Shown here piece after piece: positions 9,235-18,074 of a DNA stretch of 64,000 nt. The position numbers and the translations under genes were made by a program. Each line of letters begins with the position of its first letter. Within the stretch, counting starts at the first letter, position 1. The stretch is taken from contig NZ_ATMR01000102.1 of assembly GCF_000427335.1 (NCBI RefSeq), positions 1 through 64,000 of the forward strand, read 5' to 3'. The stretch comes from Winogradskyella psychrotolerans RS-3. Its GTDB lineage: Bacteria; Bacteroidota; Bacteroidia; Flavobacteriales; Flavobacteriaceae. The notes under the pieces were generated by a model, which saw only the letters and a program-made list of their open reading frames with translations, made no database searches and was not told the origin of the DNA.

Positions 9235-9648
9235 ATGAGAAATTTCGTTATTGCTGTTATTTTCTTTTTTAGCTTGTTTTTGAGTGCACAAGAAAATGAA
9301 GACGCGTCGTATCCTGTTTATAGAGGGTGTAATCAAGAATTAAGTTTTGAAGAGACTAAACAATGCACTTCAGATAAAATTATGGATTATATCAAAGTGA
9401 GTTTTAACTATGAACTCGCAGAGAAAGTCTTTCCAACGGATTTAACTACCCAATTTCATGTCGAATTTGTCATTAACAAAAAGGGTAAAACTGAGCAAAT
9501 TAATGTTAAGGCACATCATAAGGCCATTGCTGTAGATGTTATTCAACTTATAAAACGAATGCCAAAATTTAAGGAGCCAGGAACAAGCAATGGAAAACCT
9601 GTTGAGACACGTTTTAGTGTTTTAATGACGATTCGGTTGTTAGCGTAA
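9235..9648 (+). CDS. Small secreted TonB C-terminal-domain-like protein
   Basis: The protein has 137 residues with a signal peptide (residues 1-18, FFFSLFLSAQ). The mature part begins DASYPVYRGCNQ and has the TonB-C-like pattern found in Bacteroidota energy-transducer-like proteins: VEFVINKKGKTEQINVKAH, then a helix IQLIKRMPKFKEPGTSNGKPVETRFSV cut here as KRMPKFKEPG and a final strand. It lacks the Pro-rich spacer and membrane anchor of true TonB, so energy transduction is doubtful. It starts 10 bp after thyA and is probably co-transcribed. Confidence 0.7.
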   Translation: MRNFVIAVIFFFSLFLSAQENEDASYPVYRGCNQELSFEETKQCTSDKIMDYIKVSFNYELAEKVFPTDLTTQFHVEFVINKKGKTEQINVKAHHKAIAVDVIQLIKRMPKFKEPGTSNGKPVETRFSVLMTIRLLA

Positions 9649-9651
9649 ATT

Positions 9652-9688
9652 AAAAAAGCATTTCGAACTAAATCGATATGCTTTTTTT
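9652..9688. terminator. Bidirectional terminator between the TonB-C gene and the CBM48 gene
   Basis: AAAAAAGCAT and ATGCTTTTTTT flank an inner CGA/TCG pairing, with A-runs on one side and T-runs on the other. It serves convergent genes on both strands. Confidence 0.65.
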
Positions 9689-9714
9689 TGATGTCTTTAT
9701 TTTATAGAAAAATC

Positions 9715-10010
9715 CTATAAATTGATTACACAGTTTTCTTCTCCTGCAAATTCGTTGAATGCATAAGAATCTGCTTGATCATCATTGATGTAAGCACCAT
9801 CAACCAAGTATCTAAACTCATAAGATGTATCTTTAGCTAAATCTAAAGTGCCTTTAAAAGTTCCGTTCTTTTGTTTTTTAATTCAGTAGCTTCAGTATTC
9901 CACTCGTTAAAGCTTCCAACAACGGCTACATTTTTTGCCTCTTTTGCAGGAACAGAAAATGTTACTTTACAAACAGGTTTAGACTTTAAATACTGTTTTT
10001 TAATTGCCAT
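9715..10010 (-). pseudogene. Glycogen-binding (CBM48, isoamylase N-terminal-like) protein, frameshifted
   Basis: Read on the minus strand from ATG 10008-10010, the frame gives MAIKKQYLKSKPVCKVTFSV, then AKNVAVVGSFNEWN, a typical AMPK/isoamylase early-set glycogen-binding motif. It is lost after TELKN. Adding one base in the A6 run (plus-strand T6 at 9874-9879) restores NGTFKGTLDLAKDTSYEFRY and on to EENCVINL and the stop at 9715-9717. The span is 296 bp; 297 would give 98 residues, the normal size for this small family. The role is probably carbohydrate or polysaccharide sensing; its partner is unknown. A homopolymer miscall or a real indel are both possible. Confidence 0.75.
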
Positions 10011-10309
10011 AATAATAAATTTTAATAATAGAATTAATTATAAAACAAAAATAGAAAAGAATACAGTACTTGTAAATGTTTAATTATCTAAAAACTAAAG
10101 ATTTATGGATTTAATAATATTGGATTCAATTAATCATATACTACGTAAAATTTCGATGCTTATTTTAACGGATTAATAACAAAAGAACTTATTCATATTG
10201 TATTGATTTTCAGTGATATCGTTTTCGGAAATAAAAAAGTAGAAAACAGCTAAAATCCCCCAATCGTTTTAGTGAAAATAAAGTATCTTTATCTTATTAA
10301 ATTACGATT
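10011..10309. promoter_or_regulatory. Intergenic region between the divergent CBM48 and 2TM genes
   Basis: This 299-bp AT-rich region must hold promoters for both genes. TATCTTTA at about 10284-10291 is a plausible -7 box for the 2TM gene. Nothing else is recognisable. Confidence 0.3.
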
Positions 10310-10759
10310 ATGTTCGGCAAAAAAAAACAAGTTACAACCATAGATAAAGATCAATTAGAGCTCATTGAAAATGCTCAAAAACGCATTAAGCAAAAGAAGC
10401 GATTGTATGTTCATTTCGTTATCTTTTTAATTGGTGCCGTCTTTTTGATTTTAGCAAATACCGTTTTAAAAATTGGAGAAACTTTTAAACCTGCTGGGAT
10501 TGATTGGTTTGTATATGCGATTTTGGCATGGTTTTTTCTTTTTATTTATCACTTTGTAAGTGTTTTTATTACCAATAAATTTATGGGTAAAGACTGGGAA
10601 AAGCAACAGCTTGAAAAACTAGTAAATCAACAACAAGCACGCATAGATAAGTTAAAACAGAACTTTGTTAAAGAGGAACCTAAAAGTGCTCAGACGCAAG
10701 CGTATACAGAACCGAACAAAAAAGACACTATAGCACAAAAAAAAAGAATTCTGATCTAA
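10310..10759 (+). CDS. 2TM-domain membrane protein, probably the N-terminal part of a 2TM-DHFR fusion
   Basis: The protein has 149 residues. A charged N-terminus (MFGKKKQVTTIDKDQLELIENAQKR is cut here as MFGKKKQ) is followed by two membrane helices, residues about 37-56 and 70-92 with a short loop, then a coiled-coil-like tail (EKQQLEKLVNQQQARIDKL). This is the 2TM family. The last codons run through an A9 tract (10737-10745) and stop at 10757. Reading the tract as ten A continues without a stop into dihydrofolate reductase, giving one polypeptide of about 310 residues. Confidence 0.8.
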   Translation: MFGKKKQVTTIDKDQLELIENAQKRIKQKKRLYVHFVIFLIGAVFLILANTVLKIGETFKPAGIDWFVYAILAWFFLFIYHFVSVFITNKFMGKDWEKQQLEKLVNQQQARIDKLKQNFVKEEPKSAQTQAYTEPNKKDTIAQKKRILI

Positions 10760-10767
10760 CCATAATT

Positions 10768-11241
10768 GTGGCTGCAGGTGAAGATAATGCTATAGGAAAA
10801 GACAACGATTTAATTTGGCACCTAAGTGACGATCTTAAGCATTTTAAGTCCTTAACGAACGGTCATCATATTATTATGGGACGTAAAACTTTTGAAAGCT
10901 TCCCGAAACCCTTACCAAACCGTACTCACATTGTTATTACAAGGCAAGATGGTTATAAAGTTCCCAGTGATGTTATTGTTGTTAATTCACTTCATGACGC
11001 TTTAGACGCAGCAAGATCGGATAAACAACCTTTTATTATTGGAGGAGGTGAAATCTATAAGCAATCCATGCCTTTGGCAGATAAACTTGAAATAACACGT
11101 GTACATGCTGAGTTTGAAAATGCCGATACGTTTTTCCCGGAAATTGATGAGACCAAATGGCAAGAGGTAAAGAGAACAACACATGATGCTGATGAAAAGC
11201 ATGCGTATGCGTTTTCGTTTATTACCTATTTAAGAAAGTAA
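10768..11241 (+). CDS. folA: Dihydrofolate reductase
   Basis: From GTG 10768 this is a 157-residue DHFR, but the family's first beta-strand (LTIIVAA) is encoded just upstream in the same frame with no ATG. Motifs are NAIGKDNDLIWHLSDDLKHF (substrate pocket, with the acidic residue in the DDL region), IIMGRKTFESFPKPLPNR (NADPH site) and FIIGGGEIYKQ. It reduces dihydrofolate made by ThyA. The missing start and the A9 tract upstream suggest that it is expressed as the C-terminus of the 2TM protein by slippage, or that one A is missing from the assembly. Confidence 0.85.
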   Translation: MAAGEDNAIGKDNDLIWHLSDDLKHFKSLTNGHHIIMGRKTFESFPKPLPNRTHIVITRQDGYKVPSDVIVVNSLHDALDAARSDKQPFIIGGGEIYKQSMPLADKLEITRVHAEFENADTFFPEIDETKWQEVKRTTHDADEKHAYAFSFITYLRK

Positions 11242-11422
11242 CACCTGTTTTTTTACGAATTCACTAAGCTCAAATTCTTAATTGAGTAGGCAACCATTTG
11301 CCTAATTTTTGCGTCTTTAATTATAAAAGGATAGCTTATTGGAAATTAAAATGTTATGGATAATGTAACACTTTTCAATATGGGCCGTCTTATTTATAAC
11401 TAATCAACCAAAAAATCTTTTC

Positions 11423-12307
11423 ATGAGTACGCTAAAAATCAATAATTTATCAAAAACATATGCTAATGGTGTCAAAGCTTTAGATAATGTAAGTCTAGAA
11501 TTAGAAAACGGTATGTTTGGACTTCTAGGTCCAAATGGCGCTGGGAAATCGTCACTAATGCGAACACTCGCAACCTTGCAAGAAGCAGATTCAGGTACCG
11601 CAACTTTAGATGATATTGATATTTTAAATGATCCGGCAGAACTTCGTAAAGTCTTAGGCTATTTACCACAAGAATTTGGAGTATATCCTCGTATTACAGC
11701 GGAACAATTATTAACGCATTTAGCAATTTTAAAAGGCATCACTAACGCTAAAGAACGTAAAGAATTAGTCAATTATTTATTAGACAAAGTTAACCTTTAT
11801 GAAAAGCGTAATAAATCTGTAAAAGGCTTTTCTGGTGGAATGAAACAGCGTGTGGGTATTGCACAAGCACTTATAGGCAATCCAAAACTTATTATTGTAG
11901 ATGAACCTACAGCAGGTTTAGATCCTGGTGAACGAAATCGTTTCTACAACTTATTGGCAGACGTTGGTAAAGAAGTCATCGTTATTCTTTCAACACATAT
12001 TGTAGAAGATGTACGAGAATTATGTACCAAAATGGCGATAATGAATTTAGGTGAAATTGTTTATCACGGTTCGCCTCAATCTGCAATTGAAGCGTTAAAC
12101 GGTAAAGTTTTTCAAAAGATTGTGAGTAGAGATCAGCTTCAAGGGTATGCTACGGATTATAAAATAATTTCAAATAAAATGGTAGGAGGACAACCATTGA
12201 TTCATGTGTTTAGTGAAGAACATCCTCAGAACGGATTTGAGCAAGTTGCTCCTGATCTAGAAGATGTATTCTTTTCAAGAATCAACACATCAAACGTATT
12301 AGTTTAA
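11423..12307 (+). CDS. ABC transporter ATP-binding protein
   Basis: The protein has 294 residues and a single nucleotide-binding domain: Walker A GPNGAGKSS (residues about 34-42), Q-loop YLPQEFG, signature FSGGMKQR, Walker B LIIVDEP, and the H-loop in LSTHIVEDV. The C-terminal 70 residues are an accessory extension. It lies 22 bp before the ABC permease/M1 peptidase fusion and must power it. The exported substrate is unknown; Bacteroidota carry this pair as a fixed unit. Confidence 0.9.
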   Translation: MSTLKINNLSKTYANGVKALDNVSLELENGMFGLLGPNGAGKSSLMRTLATLQEADSGTATLDDIDILNDPAELRKVLGYLPQEFGVYPRITAEQLLTHLAILKGITNAKERKELVNYLLDKVNLYEKRNKSVKGFSGGMKQRVGIAQALIGNPKLIIVDEPTAGLDPGERNRFYNLLADVGKEVIVILSTHIVEDVRELCTKMAIMNLGEIVYHGSPQSAIEALNGKVFQKIVSRDQLQGYATDYKIISNKMVGGQPLIHVFSEEHPQNGFEQVAPDLEDVFFSRINTSNVLV

Positions 12308-12329
12308 TCCTTCCTAACCATTTTAAATC

Positions 12330-15300
12330 ATGTTTAAAACATTCTTTTTATCAGAATTAAAATATACACTCAAGCAACCCATGGTGTATATCTTTATCTT
12401 CATATTGGCATTAATGGAGTTTTTCGCTACAGTTAGTGATAATGTCCAAGTTGGTGGCGCCATCGGTAATGTGTACCGCAATTCGCCATACACCATTACT
12501 ATTCACGTCACTGTATTCTGTATTTTCAGTCTTTTAATGGCTGTTGCTTTCTTTAATAATGCAGCATTACGAGATCATAATAATGAGTTTAATGAAATTT
12601 TATTTACAACTCCTTTAAGTAAACCAGGTTACTTTTTTGGGCGCTTTTTTGGAGCATTGCTTGTTTCTACGTTACCCTTATTAGGTGTATTTATAGGTAT
12701 GCTTTTAGGAACCTATATGAATTCTATTTTTGGATGGATGGATACCGAACGGTTTGGTGATTTTTATCTCGAAACCTTTATCAATAATTATTTACTATTC
12801 ATATTGCCAAATATGTTTTTGGCTGGCTCAGTAATTTTTGCAATGGCTAACAAATGGAAAAGTACCGTTATTTCTTTTGTTGGTGGTTTAGTGATTATTG
12901 TGGCTTATATCGTTTCAGGTTCTTTAATGTCTGATGTAGATAATGAAACCATGGCTGCGCTTTCAGATGTTTTTGGGATTAATACCTATGCCATAGAAAC
13001 AAAGTATTTTACACCTATTGAAAAGAATACCATTAGTCCTGGGTTTAACGGAGTCTTATTTTGGAACCGTTTCATTTGGATGTCCGTTGGTATTGTGGTT
13101 TTAATGTTGTCTTACTTTAGTTTTTCTTTTAAGACAAAGAACAAAAAAGTAAAAAACCAAAAAGTAAGTAAGACTACAAATGAAACTGTTTTTGATCGTC
13201 CTAAAGTTAATCCTACTTATAACGTTTCTGCGAATTGGGTGCAGTTTAAAAGCTTTTTTTACACCAACTTTTTGAGTATTGTAAAGAGTGTAACTTTTAA
13301 AATACTATTTCTATTTTGTATCATTATTTTAGTCGCAGATTTAAGTGGTGGCTTTGAGTATTTCGGATTACAATCTTATCCGCTTACCTATAAATTAATG
13401 GATTCCATAAAGGATAATACTAATATTTTTACCATTATTATTCTTATCTTTTTTAGTGGCGAATTAATTTGGCGCGATAGAGATTCTAAAATAAATGAAG
13501 TGGTCGATGCTACGGCTCACACCTCTTTTATTTCTTTGGCAGCTAAAGCGTTATCATTAGTTGGCATTACAGTGATTTTAAATTTGTTCTTTATTCTGAT
13601 TGGTATTGTTTATCAATTATTACACGGATTTTCAAGGATTGAATTAGACGTTTATTTTTTAGATTTAGTATACGAAAACCTTCCACTTTACATAGTGTTT
13701 GGTGGTATTATGATTACAATTCAAGTCTTGTCTAGTAACAAGTATATTGGCTACTTTATCTCGGTTTTAGTATTGTTGGTTTGGGATATTATACTGAGTA
13801 TTTTTGATATTAGTAGCAATATGTTGAGTATTGGAGGAGGTGCTTCCATTATGTATTCTGATATGAATGCTTTTGGACCTGGCTTAACTAGCAAATTATG
13901 GTTTAACCTCTATTGGGTTTTAATTTCAGTTTTAGGACTACTAATTGCAGGAGCGTTATGGAATAGAGGCACAAAAAACTCATTATGGAGTCGTATTAAA
14001 ACGGCGAGAAAAGAAGTGCCTAAAAGCTATCGTGGCTTTATAGCCTTAACGTTTATCGTTTGGCTAGGTGTGGCGGGTTTTGTGTATTATAATACGCAAG
14101 TTTTAAATCCATATCGTTCTAGTGACACCACTGAGCAATTAATGGCAGATTTTGAAAAGAAATACAATAAGTATAAAAAGGCGGTGCATCCTAAAGTTAC
14201 TGATGCTAAATACTACATCGATATTTTTCCGAATAAACGGGATATTCATGTTAAGGCAGCTATTGAATTAACGAATGAATCTAGTCAGGTTATTGATTCA
14301 CTCCACTTTTTTAATAATGATGGTTGGGACACCAAATTGAATATTCCTAATGCGAAACCTGTTTACAAGGACACCACTTATTTATATACCATTTATAAAT
14401 TAACGCCTCCGTTACAACCGGGTGATACTATTGTAATGAATATTGACAATAAGTTTATTACCAAAGGCTTTGAAAATGGAAGAGGGGCAACCAATATTAT
14501 TAAGAATGGAACCTTCTTTAATAATGGGGATATTTTACCAACCATGGGTTATAATGAAAGTTATGAGCTTAGTGATAATAACACACGAAAAAAATATGAT
14601 CTAGAGCCTAAAGAGCGTACGCCAGAATTAACGTCAGAATTAAGTGAGCTTCATAATCGTAATTACCTCAATAACGGCCAATCTGATTTTATAAATGTAG
14701 AAACCTATATTTCTACGATAAAAGAGCAAACTGCCATTGCTCCGGGTTCTTTAATTAAGAAGTGGGAAGAAAATGGTAGAAACCATTACCATTATAAAAC
14801 AGATACGCCATCGCTGAATTTCTATTCCTTTATGTCTGCGGATTATGAAATTAAAACACGCAAATGGAATGGGATTGATATTGAAGTTTATTATGATGAA
14901 AATCATCCTGAAAACGTAGATATGATGCTCGATGCTGTAGAACGTTCATTGGCTTATTATATCGAAAATTTTGGACCTTATTTTCATAAACAATGTCGAA
15001 TTATAGAGTTTCCGAGATATGATTCTTTTGCACAAGCATTTCCTGGAACAATGCCATATTCTGAAGCGATAGGTTTTGTTGTTAATCTTGAAGATGAAAC
15101 CGAAAATAATGTAGTAGATGCCGTTATTGCTCATGAAATGGGTCACCAATGGTGGGCACACCAAGTTATTGGAGCAAATATGCAGGGAGGCACAATGATG
15201 AGTGAAGCCTTTTCTGAATATTCATCTTTAATGACTTTAAAAGGTATGACAGAGAATCCGATGAAAATGAGAGAGTTCTTAAAGTACAATCACGATCGTT

Positions 15301-15911
15301 ATTTAAGAGGTCGTAGTGGTGAACGCGAAAAAGAATTACCGCTATATAAAGTAGAAAATCAAGGCTATATCCATTATGGAAAAGGTAGTGTGATTTTGTA
15401 TGCACTTCAAGATTATATAGGAGAAGACAAGGTTAATTTAGCAATGAAAAGCTTTTTAGAAGAATACCGCTATAAAAAACCACCATATCCAACCTCGTTA
15501 GATTTTTTAAGGCACTTAGAGCCGCAAGTTCCAGATTCTTTAAATTATGTGATTACCGATTGGTTTAAGGAAATTACACTGTACGATAATCGTCTAAAAG
15601 AAGCGAACTATAAAGTGCTGGATAACGGAAAGTATGAAGTTACTTTAGAGATTGAGAGTTCTAAAATAAAATCGGATAGTTTAGGAAACGAAACTCAGAC
15701 CGCCATAAACGATTGGATAGACGTTGGTTTCTTTATGGATGATGCTGAAGAACGACTTTACAGTCAAAAACGTATGATGTTTAATAAGGCAAACACATCA
15801 ATTACTGTGCAGTTAGATTCATTGCCAGTTAAAGCAGCGATAGATCCAAGACATATTTTAATAGATCGCGTTTATAATGATAATATTAAAAGTATTAGTT
15901 TAGAAGAGTAA
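12330..15911 (+). CDS. ABC-2 permease fused to an M1-family metallopeptidase
   Basis: The protein has 1193 residues. Residues about 1-590 hold two sets of ABC-2-type membrane helices. Residues about 600-1190 are an extracytoplasmic M1 aminopeptidase-like domain with the zinc site HEMGHQWWAHQ and the downstream Glu ligand in MMSEAFSEYSS. The exopeptidase GAMEN motif of classical M1 enzymes is replaced by GTMPYSEAIG, so the specificity may differ. The ATPase is the preceding gene. The fusion suggests that transport and cleavage of a peptide or lipoprotein are coupled at the membrane; this is inference. Confidence 0.9.
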   Translation: MFKTFFLSELKYTLKQPMVYIFIFILALMEFFATVSDNVQVGGAIGNVYRNSPYTITIHVTVFCIFSLLMAVAFFNNAALRDHNNEFNEILFTTPLSKPGYFFGRFFGALLVSTLPLLGVFIGMLLGTYMNSIFGWMDTERFGDFYLETFINNYLLFILPNMFLAGSVIFAMANKWKSTVISFVGGLVIIVAYIVSGSLMSDVDNETMAALSDVFGINTYAIETKYFTPIEKNTISPGFNGVLFWNRFIWMSVGIVVLMLSYFSFSFKTKNKKVKNQKVSKTTNETVFDRPKVNPTYNVSANWVQFKSFFYTNFLSIVKSVTFKILFLFCIIILVADLSGGFEYFGLQSYPLTYKLMDSIKDNTNIFTIIILIFFSGELIWRDRDSKINEVVDATAHTSFISLAAKALSLVGITVILNLFFILIGIVYQLLHGFSRIELDVYFLDLVYENLPLYIVFGGIMITIQVLSSNKYIGYFISVLVLLVWDIILSIFDISSNMLSIGGGASIMYSDMNAFGPGLTSKLWFNLYWVLISVLGLLIAGALWNRGTKNSLWSRIKTARKEVPKSYRGFIALTFIVWLGVAGFVYYNTQVLNPYRSSDTTEQLMADFEKKYNKYKKAVHPKVTDAKYYIDIFPNKRDIHVKAAIELTNESSQVIDSLHFFNNDGWDTKLNIPNAKPVYKDTTYLYTIYKLTPPLQPGDTIVMNIDNKFITKGFENGRGATNIIKNGTFFNNGDILPTMGYNESYELSDNNTRKKYDLEPKERTPELTSELSELHNRNYLNNGQSDFINVETYISTIKEQTAIAPGSLIKKWEENGRNHYHYKTDTPSLNFYSFMSADYEIKTRKWNGIDIEVYYDENHPENVDMMLDAVERSLAYYIENFGPYFHKQCRIIEFPRYDSFAQAFPGTMPYSEAIGFVVNLEDETENNVVDAVIAHEMGHQWWAHQVIGANMQGGTMMSEAFSEYSSLMTLKGMTENPMKMREFLKYNHDRYLRGRSGEREKELPLYKVENQGYIHYGKGSVILYALQDYIGEDKVNLAMKSFLEEYRYKKPPYPTSLDFLRHLEPQVPDSLNYVITDWFKEITLYDNRLKEANYKVLDNGKYEVTLEIESSKIKSDSLGNETQTAINDWIDVGFFMDDAEERLYSQKRMMFNKANTSITVQLDSLPVKAAIDPRHILIDRVYNDNIKSISLEE

Positions 15912-15932
15912 ATAAAGTTTATTAGTTTAAAT

Positions 15933-15970
15933 GAAAACACCCTAACTTAATTTTAAGTTAGGGTGTTTTA
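15933..15970. terminator. Bidirectional terminator between the permease/M1 gene and metK
   Basis: AAAACACCCTAACTT and AAGTTAGGGTGTTTT form a long perfect stem around a short loop, with A- and T-runs on both sides, serving two convergent genes. Confidence 0.9.
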
Positions 15971-15994
15971 TTATATATTATAATGATTTAAAAT

Positions 15995-17251
15995 CTAAAC
16001 TATTTCAAAAGCAGCTTTTACCTTATCAACATAGTCTAACTTTTCCCAAGTAAACAATTCTACGTCTAAAGTGATCGGTTCACCATTCGGTTGCTCAAAT
16101 GATTTAGTAACCACTTCGTTCTGTCTTCCCATGTGGCCATAAGCCGCAGTTTCGCTATACATTGGTTGACGTAATTTTAAACGTTCTTCAATAAAAGCTG
16201 GTCGCATATCAAATAGTTTTTCAACTGTTTTTGCAATTTCACCATCGGTTAAATTAAAATGACAAGTACCATAAGTATCAACAAAAATCCCCATTGGTTT
16301 AGCAACACCAATAGCATAAGAAACTTGCACTAAAATTTGGTCACATAAACCTGCAGCAACTAAGTTCTTAGCAATATGTCTTGTTGCATAAGCGGCACTT
16401 CTATCTACTTTACTTGGATCTTTTCCTGAGAAAGCTCCACCACCATGTGCGCCTTTTCCTCCGTAAGTATCTACTATAATTTTACGACCTGTTAAACCAG
16501 TATCACCATGAGGTCCACCAATTACAAATTTCCCTGTTGGGTTAATATGATAGGTAATGTCATCATTAAATAATTCTTGAATGTGCTCAGGTAACTTAGC
16601 AATAACTCTAGGAATTAAGATTTCAATAATATCCTTACGGATTTTAGCTAACATCACTTCATCAGCATCAAACTCATCATGCTGTGTAGATACCACGATA
16701 GCGTCAATGCGTTGTGGCACGTTATCATCACTATATTCTATGGTAACCTGACTTTTAGAATCTGGTCTTAAATAGGTAATGTCTTTATTCTCGCGACGTA
16801 ACTCAGCTAATTCTTTTAGAATTCTGTGTGATAAGTCTAAAGCTAAAGGCATATAATTTTCGGTTTCGTTGGTTGCATAACCAAACATCATACCTTGGTC
16901 ACCAGCACCTTGCTCTTCTTTTGAGGCTCTATCTACACCACGATTAATTTCTTCTGATTGCTCATGTATGGCAGAAAAGACTCCACAAGAATTGCCATCA
17001 AACATATAAGCACTTTTTGTATAGCCTATTTTGTTAATGGTGTCTCTTGCTATTTTCTGTACATCGAGGTAGGTGTTCGATTTTACTTCACCAGCAAGAA
17101 CAACCTGTCCTGTGGTAACAAGAGTTTCACAAGCGACTTTAGATTCTGGATCAAAAGCTAAAAAGTTATCGATGAGAGCATCACTAATTTGATCTGCTAC
17201 TTTGTCTGGATGTCCTTCAGATACACTTTCTGAAGTAAATAAATATGGCAT
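15995..17251 (-). CDS. metK: S-adenosylmethionine synthetase
   Basis: The protein has 418 residues. Motifs are [18 protein letters not shown] (ATP site), [36 protein letters not shown] (P-loop-like) and [20 protein letters not shown]. It makes S-adenosylmethionine from ATP and methionine. The 5' leader (about 17252-17405) contains a probable SAM-II-class riboswitch, which would give end-product control. It is monocistronic and convergent with the permease/M1 gene. Confidence 0.97.
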   Translation of the reverse strand: MPYLFTSESVSEGHPDKVADQISDALIDNFLAFDPESKVACETLVTTGQVVLAGEVKSNTYLDVQKIARDTINKIGYTKSAYMFDGNSCGVFSAIHEQSEEINRGVDRASKEEQGAGDQGMMFGYATNETENYMPLALDLSHRILKELAELRRENKDITYLRPDSKSQVTIEYSDDNVPQRIDAIVVSTQHDEFDADEVMLAKIRKDIIEILIPRVIAKLPEHIQELFNDDITYHINPTGKFVIGGPHGDTGLTGRKIIVDTYGGKGAHGGGAFSGKDPSKVDRSAAYATRHIAKNLVAAGLCDQILVQVSYAIGVAKPMGIFVDTYGTCHFNLTDGEIAKTVEKLFDMRPAFIEERLKLRQPMYSETAAYGHMGRQNEVVTKSFEQPNGEPITLDVELFTWEKLDYVDKVKAAFEIV

Positions 17252-17319
17252 ATGTCCTATTTTTAGGTTATATTAAATCTACGGAAAATTTCAGATTGCT
17301 TGGTCGCTAGAGAAGTAGA

Positions 17320-17405
17320 AAACTTACTGCTTTAGCATTTTTTGTTTCGGCTGAATTACATTCGGCGTCAGAGGTTGCAATCAGATCAAATTTTTCCTCT
17401 CAATT
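17320..17405 (-). promoter_or_regulatory. Probable SAM-II-class (long-loop) riboswitch in the metK leader
   Basis: Read on the minus strand, AGAGG (17396-17400) pairs with CCTCT (17370-17374) to form P1 around a loop containing TTTGATCTGATTGCAA. This resembles the SAM-II loop. An inserted hairpin (GCCGAAT/ATTCAGC) follows, and then AAATGCTAAAGCAG, like the SAM-II 3' pseudoknot strand. It lies between a good promoter and metK. SAM-II-like elements before metK are known in Bacteroidota. I judged this by eye and did not fold the pseudoknot fully. Confidence 0.55.
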
Positions 17406-17415
17406 TTTGATGGTA

Positions 17416-17423
17416 CAAAAGTA
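17416..17423 (-). promoter_or_regulatory. -7 box of metK promoter
   Basis: On the minus strand this reads TACTTTTG, an exact TAnnTTTG box. Transcription would begin about 10 bp before the riboswitch P1 stem, which supports both calls. Confidence 0.6.
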
Positions 17424-17539
17424 GAAAAATTATATGGAATGAAATTTTAATTCCCTTTTTTATGAATTTATTAGGTTTTGGTGTATTCTGAACTACAATT
17501 TAGTATTCAAAATTTATAAAAAAGGACTAGATTTACATT

Positions 17540-17949
17540 ATGCTTTCAAAGAAAACAAAATACGGAATAAAAGCCTTGGTACACTTAGCACGACAGAAAG
17601 ATCGTGTTCCTGTTCAAATATCTACAATTTCAAAAACAGAAAATATATCTCAAAAATTTCTGGAAAGTATATTATTGACCTTAAGAAAAAATGGATTGTT
17701 AGGTTCCAAAAAGGAAAAGGTGGAGGATACTATTTATTAAAGGATCCGAAAGAAATTCCTATGACAACTGTAATGCGATTATTAGAAGGTCCTATTGCAA
17801 TGGTGCCATGTGTAAGTTTGAATTTTTACGAAAAGTGTGATGATTGCTTAGATGAAGACGCATGCGCCGTAAATAAATTAATGCTAAAAGTGCGCGATAA
17901 TACCCTCGAAATATTCCGAAATACAACCTTAGCTGATTTGTCTAATTAG
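17540..17949 (+). pseudogene. Rrf2-family transcriptional regulator, frameshifted
   Basis: Frame 1 (17540-17740) encodes the winged-helix half (MLSKKTKYGIKALVHLARQ, ISQKFLESILLTLRKNGLLG). After an A5 run at 17708-17712 the frame is lost. Six A would give KKGKGGGYYLLKDPKEIPMTT, the usual Rrf2 wing, and continue through CVSLNFYEKCDDCLDEDAC, with the three clustered cysteines (plus one earlier) that can hold an Fe-S cluster or sense redox. The repaired protein is about 136 residues. It stands directly before the sulfur assimilation operon, so a CymR- or IscR-like control of sulfur genes is likely. The break may be a sequencing error. Confidence 0.8.
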
Positions 17950-18013
17950 CATATTCCTATTTTTTTTATCCTTTTTTTTCGAAATTATCAGGTCTTAAAC
18001 TGGAATTAATTTA

Positions 18014-18047
18014 TATGTTTGCATTATCCTACTAAATCTATAGGGTA
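18014..18047 (+). promoter_or_regulatory. Promoter and candidate operator of the sulfur assimilation operon
   Basis: TATGTTTG (18014-18021) is an exact -7 box. Directly after it TATCCTA (18025-18031) and TAGGGTA (18041-18047) form an inverted repeat with one mismatch and a 9-bp spacer, over the expected transcription start. The neighbouring Rrf2 regulator is the obvious candidate to bind it. The first gene begins at 18075. Confidence 0.5.
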
Positions 18048-18074
18048 AAAGGATTATAAAATTTAATAGCAATT

